Part shown: positions 58,203 to 64,000 of the stretch, piece by piece
How the letters are laid out: every line of letters starts with the position of its first letter
Position numbering within the stretch: the stretch's first letter is position 1
Assembly: GCF_016834655.1 (NCBI RefSeq)
Contig: NZ_JAENHP010000001.1
Coordinates: 620,001 to 684,000 of the forward strand
Direction: 5' to 3'
DNA: 64,000 nt
DNA from: Paractinoplanes ovalisporus
Lineage (GTDB): Bacteria > Actinomycetota > Actinomycetes > Mycobacteriales > Micromonosporaceae
Translations under genes and position numbers: made by a program
Notes under the pieces: model-generated
Seen by the model: the letters and a program-made list of their open reading frames with translations, nothing else
Told to the model about the DNA's origin: nothing
Database searches by the model: none

Positions 58203-58763
58203 TCAAGCCGGCCGGACCAGCGCGGCCGCCGCCTCGGCCGCGCGGGCGGCGATGTCGTCGATGCTGTGGGCGCTGCGGCTGAAGAACCCGTCGTGGTAGA
58301 GCGAGGCATAACCCTGCGCCACCGCGATGGTGGCCTCGACCAGCAGGAGCGCCCGCGCGTGGTCGGGGGCGGGCGCGAGGTCGAACAGCGTCGTCATCAG
58401 CGCGCGGGTGTGTTCGCGGCGCTCGTCGTCGGGTACGGCGTAGAGCTCGGCGGCGAAGATGACCGGAAAGCCGGCGCCGGTGCGAGCCACAAAACGGACG
58501 TAGGCCTCGGCGACCCCGGGCAGACCCGTCCCGGCGGCCAGGATCTCGGCGCGCAGGTCACGGGCGGCGACGGCCGACACCGCGCTCAGCAGGTGGGCCC
58601 GGTCGGGAAAGTGCCGGTAGGGCGCGGCCGAGCTCACACCCAGCTTGCGGGCCGCGGCGGCGACCGAGAATTTCTGCGGCCCGCATTCGGCCAGCAGCTC
58701 GAAACTGGCCCCGATCAGGGCGGCCCGGAGGTCACCATGGTGGTAGCCCTGCTTCGCCGACAC
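58203..58763 (-). CDS. TetR family transcriptional regulator
   Basis: 186 residues from a GTG at 58763, with GGAGG 5 bases upstream. The N-terminal HTH (YHHGDLRAALIGASFELLAE, then FSVAAAARKLGVSSAAPYRH) matches TetR proteins of the WHG (TetR_C_33) type. The C-terminal ligand domain is helical (HARALLLVEATIAVAQGYAS). It is divergent from an LLM oxidoreductase gene, and two inverted repeats lie in the 89-bp gap. It is thus a likely self-regulating repressor of that gene. Confidence 0.9.
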   Translation of the reverse strand: MSAKQGYHHGDLRAALIGASFELLAECGPQKFSVAAAARKLGVSSAAPYRHFPDRAHLLSAVSAVAARDLRAEILAAGTGLPGVAEAYVRFVARTGAGFPVIFAAELYAVPDDERREHTRALMTTLFDLAPAPDHARALLLVEATIAVAQGYASLYHDGFFSRSAHSIDDIAARAAEAAAALVRPA

Positions 58764-58786
58764 GCCGTCCTCCTCGCTTGCGCCGG

Positions 58787-58804
58787 TGTAAGTAGGCTCT
58801 TACA
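58787..58804. promoter_or_regulatory. TetR-type operator TGTAAG-N6-CTTACA
   Basis: A perfect 18-bp inverted repeat (TGTAAG, TAGGCT, CTTACA) between the divergent TetR and LLM genes. A second inverted repeat of the same geometry, AAGTG-N6-CACTT, lies at 58810-58825. AT-rich sites here are conspicuous against GC-rich DNA. Confidence 0.7.
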
Positions 58805-58852
58805 TTAGCAAGTGATAGCCCACTTACATTGGCTTGAAGTCGCGGAGGAACA

Positions 58853-59794
58853 GTGACGATCCGGCTCGGATACCAGATTCCGAACTTCACCTATCCCGGT
58901 GTGCCGAACGAGAACCTCTTCGACACGGTGGTGGCGCAGGCCCAGGAGGCCGAGGCTTCCGGCTTCGACACGGTGCTGGTGATGGACCACTTCTATCAGC
59001 TGCCCGGCATCGGCACGCCCGACCAGGCGATGCTCGAGTCGTACACGGCCCTGGGCGCGCTCTCCGGCGTGACCTCGACGATCCAGCTGTCGACGCTGGT
59101 GACCGGCAACACCTATCGCAACCCGGCCATGCTGGCCAAGACGGTGACGACCCTCGACGTGGTCTCCAAGGGCCGCGCCGTGCTGGGCATCGGCGCCGGC
59201 TGGTTCGAGCGCGAGCACCACGACATGGGGTACGAGTTCGGCACCTTCACCGACCGCTTCGAGCGGCTGGACGAGGCCCTGAACATCATCGCGCCCATGC
59301 TCAAGGGCGAAGAGGCGACGTACGAGGGAAAGTGGTATGTCGCCCGGGGTGCGATGAACAACCCGCGCGTCCGACCGAACATCCCGATCATGCTGGGCGG
59401 CTCGGGTGAGCAGAAGACGTTCCGGCTGGCCGCGCGCTTCGCCGACCACATGAACATCATCTGCGACCTGGCCGACCTGCCGCGCAAGATCTCGGTGCTG
59501 CGCGAGCGCTGCGAGGAGATCGGCCGCGACCCGGCCACGCTCAAGACCAGCTTCCTGATCATGGGCATGGTCGGCGAGACCGAGCAGGAGGCCAAGGAGC
59601 TGGGCGAGAGCATCCCCGAGGACCGCCGCAACCGCGCCTTCCTCGGCACTCCCGACCAGGTCGCCGAGCAGATCCAGGAGAAGATCCTGGGCGCCGGCGT
59701 CGACGGCATCTGCATCAACCTGATCCGCAACGGCCACCGCCCCGGCGTGGTCTCGGCGGTCGGAAAGGCGCTCAGCCCGCTGGTGGCGGGTTGA
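58853..59794 (+). CDS. LLM-class (F420-dependent) flavin/deazaflavin oxidoreductase
   Basis: 313 residues from a GTG at 58853 with GGAGG 4 bases upstream. The luciferase-like TIM barrel is clear: LGYQIPNFTYPG, DTVLVMDHFYQLPGIGTP, NPAMLAKTVTTLDVVSKGRA, LGIGAGWFEREHHDMGYEFG, IPIMLGGSGEQKTFRLAARF and LGTPDQVAEQIQE. The GxGxGW-FExEHxxxG pattern is that of the F420-dependent LLM families of actinomycetes. Its substrate is unknown. Control by the adjacent TetR protein suggests a detoxification or xenobiotic-reduction role. A 16-bp stretch at its end (GCTGGTGGCGGGTTGA) is repeated with changes directly after the stop. Confidence 0.9.
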   Translation: MTIRLGYQIPNFTYPGVPNENLFDTVVAQAQEAEASGFDTVLVMDHFYQLPGIGTPDQAMLESYTALGALSGVTSTIQLSTLVTGNTYRNPAMLAKTVTTLDVVSKGRAVLGIGAGWFEREHHDMGYEFGTFTDRFERLDEALNIIAPMLKGEEATYEGKWYVARGAMNNPRVRPNIPIMLGGSGEQKTFRLAARFADHMNIICDLADLPRKISVLRERCEEIGRDPATLKTSFLIMGMVGETEQEAKELGESIPEDRRNRAFLGTPDQVAEQIQEKILGAGVDGICINLIRNGHRPGVVSAVGKALSPLVAG

Positions 59795-59799
59795 CGACC

Positions 59800-60528
59800 T
59801 CAGCCTGTTGGTGGCGGGCTGACGCAGAAGCGGTTGCCCTCCGGATCGGCCAGGACCCACCACGGACGGGTCCGGGCCGGTTCGGCCATCACCGTCGCAC
59901 CCGCCTGGAGCAGCGCGAACGGCTCCCGCTCGCGCCCGACCAGGTGCCAGTGCACCCGGCCGCGGTACTGATTGATCCCCGGCACCGGGTCGAAGACCAT
60001 GTAGTCCCAGGGGAAATCGGGCGCGCCCGCCACCGAGGCCGCCTCGCCCTCCTCCTCCACCTCGCCGCCGAGCACCGCCGCCCACCAGCGGGCCAGCCCG
60101 TACGGGTCGGCGCACTTCACCACCAGCTCGAACATGCCCGGCGACCGGCCGTCGGAGGCGCCGAACGCACAGAACTGGTTGCCCTCGGGATCGGCCAGCA
60201 CGAACCACGGGTCGGGCCCGGGTGACCGCACGAGCCGGGCGCCGGCCGCGACCAGCCCGTGCGGTTCCTCCCCCGGCAGCCGCAGGTCGACGTGCACCCG
60301 CGCGTCGTCCGGCCCCGGCCGCTCCACCTCGCGCAGGCGCATGATCTCGCGGCCCGGCCGCCCCGGACCGGGCACGACCCGCAGCTGCCCGTCGCCGTCC
60401 TCCCGCACCCGGCCACCCAGCGCCACCCGCCAGAACTCGGCCTGGGCCTCCACATCGGAGACATCGATCGCCAGCCCGTCGAACTGGGCCATCGGGTGCG
60501 TGACCCGCCGCAACTGTTCGGAAACCAT
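59800..60528 (-). CDS. Two-domain VOC family protein
   Basis: 242 residues forming two VOC modules. The first (1-125) has QFDGLAIDVSDVEAQAEFWR to DPWFVLADPEGNQFCAFG. The second (about 130-242) has MFELVVKCADPYGLARWWAA to RPWWVLADPEGNRFCVSPPP. Each ends in the same ADPEGN(Q/R)FC strand, so the gene arose by duplication and fusion. Homologues are annotated glyoxalase-like; no substrate is evident. It converges on the LLM gene with only 5 bp between. Confidence 0.82.
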   Translation of the reverse strand: MVSEQLRRVTHPMAQFDGLAIDVSDVEAQAEFWRVALGGRVREDGDGQLRVVPGPGRPGREIMRLREVERPGPDDARVHVDLRLPGEEPHGLVAAGARLVRSPGPDPWFVLADPEGNQFCAFGASDGRSPGMFELVVKCADPYGLARWWAAVLGGEVEEEGEAASVAGAPDFPWDYMVFDPVPGINQYRGRVHWHLVGREREPFALLQAGATVMAEPARTRPWWVLADPEGNRFCVSPPPTG

Positions 60529-60555
60529 GGCGCGGCTTACCCCGTATCGCCGCAG

Positions 60556-63366
60556 TTATCTCTCTCGATCGGGTGAACGGCCCCACGGGGCGAACGCGTT
60601 CTTCTCCCTCGGCAGGACGGCTTTCAGCTCGGGACAGTGGCGGTGGATCAGGTCGGTCATCGTGGTCTCGGCGATCCAGTCGAGGCCGAACTGGGTGTAG
60701 ATCTCGGGACGGTAGTCGGCCGTCAGGAAGCGGTCGCTCTGCAGGCGCCGCGAGGCCATCAGGATGAAGACCCGGAACGCCGTGTCGGAGAAGCCGAAGC
60801 CCTCGGGCGGCGTCTCGGCGAACAGGCCCACCATCGTGTCGACCTCGTCGATGCTGCGATAGACCGACCGCAGACGGCGTACGGTCTCGGGGTCGCCGCT
60901 CAGGTCTTCCCAGCGCGTGATCCGCGGCATGTGCAGGGCCGCCCGGAAGTCGTTGTACCGCGGCACCCCGCGCATCCTCGTGCGCACCAGATCGACCACC
61001 GACAGGTCGACGATCTCGCCCTCCCGCTCCAGGTTGAGCAGCGACAACGGATAGTTGTGCAGCGTGATCGCGCCCGGGTGGGCCGTGCCGAACGAGTGCA
61101 GCACGTTCGTCAGCCCGATCGCCCGCAACTCGTCGTCGGCCTTGCCGCCCTGCAGGTCGAGGAACGTCCGCGACCCGATGGTCTGACCGTCCGGTGTGGA
61201 GAACGCGTAGTCGTCCGGGATCAGCGGGTGCATGCGGTAGACGGTGACGAAGTCCTCGGTCAGCGAATAGGGCGCGGTGTGGTGGTCGGGGGTCGTCTTC
61301 GGGATGCCGTGCAGCGCGTTGACATCGGTGAGCCACAATCCGATCCGGCTCAGCAGATCGTTGGCGGGCACACCGTTCCAGTTGACGTTCATGCCTCGCC
61401 TGAGCACGTCGGTGGCGAGGATCGCGGGCGTCCACTCGACGGTGTGGATCTTCGCGATCAGGGCGGCCACGATCAGGCGGGCGGTCTGATAGATCCGCTC
61501 GTCGGCCCAGCCCGGGTTGCGCTCGCTCAGCTGATCGCAGAGGACGTTGTGCTCTCGCGCGAACAACGTGTGCATGCTGCTCAGGCCGAGCCACCAGGCC
61601 TCGTTGAAGCCGGTGATCTCGGCACCGGCCACGTCGATCGGCAGGTAGCCCTCCGGGGTCAGCTTGATCTTCGGGCCGTCGCGCAGTTCGCCCGCCTTGG
61701 CGGTGTCGGTGCCGTAGACCTCGGAGCCGTCCCACCAGTGCGAGGCGACGTTGCCGAACAGCTGCTCGACGCCGTCGGCGCCGACGCCCTGGCTGATGTT
61801 GCCGCCGATGCGCATCTCAGGTTCGAGCGGGCCGCCGGGGGTGTTGACCCAGCCGGGCATGCCGGGCGGCAGCGGCACGCGCACGTCGTCGACGCCGAGC
61901 GGGTGCCGGGCGTGGACGACCCAGTCGTGCACCTGGAACTGGATCCAGGTCGCGGCCAGGATGTTCAGCGACGTGGCGGGGCGGAACTGGTCGCGGCGCA
62001 ACAGTTGGCGGCTGACCTCGATCGGGTTCGGTTCGTTGATCAGGTCGGGCCGGTGCACGGCGGGCACGTTGCGGCCGAACGCGGCCCCGACGGCGCCCAT
62101 GGCGGGGGCCGACAGATCGTTCCAACGGCCCTCGTACGTACGGAAATCGCGCTCTTGATTCTCGGGCGGCACGGGCACATCCCGTACGGCGGGAGGGGCC
62201 TCTCGAGCCTCGGTGTCGATCAGATTGTCGCGGCGGAGCACGTCCCGCAGCGCGGCCAGGTTGAGCAGCGCGAGCGAGTCGGGCAGCCGGTGCCACGGCC
62301 GGAACCGGTTGACCAGGCCGAAAATGCCGACCATGGCCGAGCTGGCGATCCGGTTGCGGGCCGGCACGTCGGTGAGCCAGCGCTGCCGGTCCCGATGCGC
62401 CGCACTGGCGTCGTAGGCGGCCTTCCGTACGCGGTTCAGGTTGCCCAGCGGACGGAAACCGGCGGTGGTGTTCCACGGGTTGAACCGCATCGCGTGCACG
62501 ACCGGGTTGTCGCACGAGCCGGCCCGGATCGTCAGCGTGGCCACCGGTTCGGGCGGAGCGCTGTCCGAACGCCAGTCGACCGCCGCGTCCTCGATCGGTG
62601 TCTCTTGTGGACTGCGGAAGCGCTGCACGCACAACTCGAAGCGGACGTCGCCACCCCGCAGCCGCTCCCCCAGCTCGGCCGTGAGGAAATCGGGGCCGTC
62701 CGGCTTGGCCGGCGGCGGCGGGCCGGGCAGCGGGCGCAGCAGATATTGCACGGCCAGCTCGTCGCCCCAGGTGATCGGGATGCGGCTCCAGTAGGTCTCG
62801 GTGGCCACGCTGTCGATGCGGCGCCGGCCGGCGAGCACGTTGCGGGCCATCCGGACCGTCTCGCCCGGGCCGAGAACGAACATCAGCCGGGCCAGGCCCA
62901 GGTAGCGCCCGAGACCCCCGCCGGCCGTGGCCACCGCGAACTCAGCGAACTGCCGGGCGTCGCGGGCGTGCGAGACCGGCGCGTTGGTCATCAGCAGGTC
63001 GTGGTGCCCGGCCGGGCCGGCCGCCACCCGCAGGGCGGCGCCGCGCAGATCGGGTTCGCGGTCGTCGAGGATGCGGCCCTCGGCGTTGCTGAACCGGACG
63101 GCCGTTCGATAGACCGCGCCCGGCTGCGCGAAGCCGGCGCGCAGGTCGGCCGGAAGATCCTCACGGAACCGCAGCTCGGCATCGTCCACCGCGTACGTGC
63201 CCTTGGCCTGGAAGCCGGCCACGATCTGTTTCGCGCCGGACGCCTTGCGGTTCTTGAGCTGCGTCCGCATGATCTGCACGGCCATCTTCTCGAAGAGCCG
63301 CCGTTCGGCCTCGGGCGATCCGCCCAGGTAGGCCTCGCGCCACTGAACCCTGGTCCCCGTCGTCAT
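60556..63366 (-). CDS. Fusion of a catalase-like haem domain and an animal-haem-peroxidase/fatty-acid-dioxygenase domain
   Basis: About 936 residues; starts at 63366 (ATG) or 63375 (GTG), no clear RBS. Residues of about 20-330 are catalase-related: YRTAVRFSNAEG, DLRGAALRVAAG, DLLMTNAPVSHARDARQFAE and RPLGNLNRVRKAAYDASAAH. Where catalases have the distal His in a VHAKG-like motif, this protein reads FQAKGTYAV. Residues of about 430-900 are an animal haem peroxidase domain of the cyclooxygenase/alpha-dioxygenase kind: distal His in FQVHDWVVHARHP, SMHTLFAREHNVLCDQL, and TVYRMHPLIPDDY, which aligns with the Tyr385-x-x-His388 motif of prostaglandin synthase, so the radical Tyr and proximal His are kept. 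There is no signal peptide. The pair suggests a two-step oxylipin synthase: fatty-acid hydroperoxide formation followed by rearrangement. Confidence 0.85.
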   Translation of the reverse strand: MTTGTRVQWREAYLGGSPEAERRLFEKMAVQIMRTQLKNRKASGAKQIVAGFQAKGTYAVDDAELRFREDLPADLRAGFAQPGAVYRTAVRFSNAEGRILDDREPDLRGAALRVAAGPAGHHDLLMTNAPVSHARDARQFAEFAVATAGGGLGRYLGLARLMFVLGPGETVRMARNVLAGRRRIDSVATETYWSRIPITWGDELAVQYLLRPLPGPPPPAKPDGPDFLTAELGERLRGGDVRFELCVQRFRSPQETPIEDAAVDWRSDSAPPEPVATLTIRAGSCDNPVVHAMRFNPWNTTAGFRPLGNLNRVRKAAYDASAAHRDRQRWLTDVPARNRIASSAMVGIFGLVNRFRPWHRLPDSLALLNLAALRDVLRRDNLIDTEAREAPPAVRDVPVPPENQERDFRTYEGRWNDLSAPAMGAVGAAFGRNVPAVHRPDLINEPNPIEVSRQLLRRDQFRPATSLNILAATWIQFQVHDWVVHARHPLGVDDVRVPLPPGMPGWVNTPGGPLEPEMRIGGNISQGVGADGVEQLFGNVASHWWDGSEVYGTDTAKAGELRDGPKIKLTPEGYLPIDVAGAEITGFNEAWWLGLSSMHTLFAREHNVLCDQLSERNPGWADERIYQTARLIVAALIAKIHTVEWTPAILATDVLRRGMNVNWNGVPANDLLSRIGLWLTDVNALHGIPKTTPDHHTAPYSLTEDFVTVYRMHPLIPDDYAFSTPDGQTIGSRTFLDLQGGKADDELRAIGLTNVLHSFGTAHPGAITLHNYPLSLLNLEREGEIVDLSVVDLVRTRMRGVPRYNDFRAALHMPRITRWEDLSGDPETVRRLRSVYRSIDEVDTMVGLFAETPPEGFGFSDTAFRVFILMASRRLQSDRFLTADYRPEIYTQFGLDWIAETTMTDLIHRHCPELKAVLPREKNAFAPWGRSPDRER

Positions 63367-63406
63367 TCGCAACACTATGGCCCTGCCCCGTGCCCGGCGC
63401 TGTCGG

Positions 63407-63751
63407 TTAGCCGATCCACATAGACCTTTCCCGGCAGGCGGCGCCGTTCCACCGCCGGATCGGCGACGGCCCGTTCACGTCGTACCCGACCGAACACGGA
63501 ACCGGGGGCCTGTCCTCCGGCCCGGGCGGAGGCGGCGCGTCCACCGGCGTCGGGGCAATAACCGGGGGCGGCGCGTCCACCGGCGTCGGGGCAAAACCCG
63601 GAGGCGGCGCGTCCACCGGCATCAGGGCAAAACCCGGAGGCGGCGCGTCCACCGGCATCAGGGCGACAACGGGCGCGGGCTCAACAGCCGGCGGTGCGTC
63701 CACGGGAACCAGGGCGACAAGGGCGAGCGCGGCGACGATCGTACGGAACAT
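63407..63751 (-). CDS. Small secreted Pro-rich repeat protein
   Basis: 114 residues. A short signal-like start (MFRTIVAALALVALVPVDA) leads directly into a Pro/Val/Asp/Ala repeat, (L/T)(M/T)PVDAPPPGFA repeated four times, then a C-terminal tail with two cysteines (VPCSVGYDVNG, NGAACRERSMW). The purine-rich GAGAAGAGAAG precedes the ATG at 63751. The function is unknown and it may be a surface protein. The repeats are encoded by near-identical 36-bp units. Coding is supported by the signal, the RBS-like sequence and maintenance of frame through the repeats, but the gene is low-complexity. Confidence 0.6.
   Translation of the reverse strand: MFRTIVAALALVALVPVDAPPAVEPAPVVALMPVDAPPPGFALMPVDAPPPGFAPTPVDAPPPVIAPTPVDAPPPPGPEDRPPVPCSVGYDVNGPSPIRRWNGAACRERSMWIG
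63531..63674. repeat. 36-bp tandem repeats inside the Pro-rich protein gene
   Basis: Four 36-bp units begin at 63531, 63567, 63603 and 63639, each GGCGGCGCGTCCACCGGC(G/A)T then CGGGGCAAAACCCGGA with few changes. A decayed fifth copy (GGCGGTGCGTCCACGGGAAC) follows at 63690. The unit length keeps the reading frame (12 residues). Confidence 0.9.
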
Positions 63752-63867
63752 GGTCTTCTCTTCTCGGTAGGCAACTGCCTCCGAGCCTCGCGACCGCCCG
63801 TCCCGCCGACATCGGGAACGAGATCCCCAGGTTTGCCGCGGCCCTCCCCAGAAACCACCGGGGCTCC

Positions 63868-64000
63868 CTACTTCGTCAGCGACTCCAGGTTCACGACCTC
63901 GGCCGCGGCGGGCGCCTTGATGTCGGCGAACGTCTCGCCGTACTCGCTGAAGGTCAGCGCGCCGTCGGCCGGGGTCGGGCCAGCCAGCCGTACGGGATAG
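63868..64000 (-). CDS. C-terminal end of an unidentified gene (runs off the right edge)
   Basis: The minus-strand frame ending in TAG at 63868-63870 reads PVRLAGPTPADGALTFSEYG then ETFADIKAPAAAEVVNLESL-TK, about 43 residues, with typical actinomycete codon usage (G/C at third positions). The start and family are outside the window. It could be the end of a secreted or lipoprotein-type protein, but this is a guess. The gap 63752-63867 is non-coding and carries the promoter of the Pro-rich gene. Confidence 0.45.
   Translation of the reverse strand, partial: YPVRLAGPTPADGALTFSEYGETFADIKAPAAAEVVNLESLTK

Noticed and set aside
58805..61735. 976-residue minus-strand open frame
   Set aside because: It runs antisense to the LLM gene and in another frame of the haem-fusion gene, and has no coherent domain.

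Overview
The window is very GC-rich, with frequent GTG starts, ATGA/GTGA start-stop overlaps, an F420-type LLM oxidoreductase, ROK/LacI sugar regulators and a complete csl hyphal-glucan locus (cslA-glxA-cslZ). This points to a filamentous actinomycete. A Micromonosporaceae/Actinoplanes-like host is my best guess, but no rRNA or other marker is present to prove it. I saw no tRNA, rRNA, CRISPR array, transposase or prophage gene.

Layout. (1) 1-1484: a small secreted Trp/Asn/Asp-rich protein (cut by the left edge) divergent from a membrane Ser/Thr kinase. (2) 1707-18469: a plant-polysaccharide locus with two secreted multidomain glycosidases (GH127-LamG-GH43 and a six-hairpin glycosidase with an F5/8C module), an L-fuconolactonase-like amidohydrolase divergent from an L-fucose-dehydrogenase-like aldo/keto reductase, and a tightly overlapping operon (binding protein, two permeases, GH42, GH95) divergent from a ROK regulator. 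The genes fit outside trimming, import of oligosaccharides, cytoplasmic removal of galactose and fucose, and oxidative fucose breakdown. (3) 18735-21220: VOC protein, acyltransferase, small lipoprotein. (4) 21291-25280: a GH3 glycosidase and LacI regulator behind three GAAGCGCTTC-type operators. (5) 25300-30804: an unknown protein, a small secreted protein and a large HTH-STAND-WD40 protein. (6) 30814-42492: a polyol/ketose module (dehydrogenase, ABC importer, two sister SDRs, LacI, class I aldolase, FGGY kinase, fused kinase-HAD) sharing a repeated ATGTCACCGGTGTCAT-like palindrome. (7) 42640-47320: csl locus. (8) 47598-53310: PQQ-type dehydrogenase, Lrp regulator and a branched-chain 2-oxoacid dehydrogenase operon whose E1-beta and E2 carry tandem-repeat insertions. 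(9) 54332-56820: an alpha-oxoamine synthase coupled to a phenylacetate-CoA-ligase-like enzyme. (10) 56912-64000: M15 peptidase, TetR/LLM pair, double VOC protein, a catalase-like/cyclooxygenase-like fusion, a Pro-rich repeat protein and the end of an unknown gene.

Two themes cut across the map. First, at least eight independent tandem-repeat arrays, mostly with a 32-36 bp unit, sit at gene ends or in interdomain linkers. They are in frame when inside genes. One bridges the stop codons of two convergent genes. Second, several enzymes are unusual fusions: a GH43 domain that lost its first blade at the join to LamG, a P-loop kinase joined to a HAD phosphatase, and a catalase-like domain whose distal His appears replaced, joined to a dioxygenase-type haem domain that keeps the Tyr-x-x-His motif.
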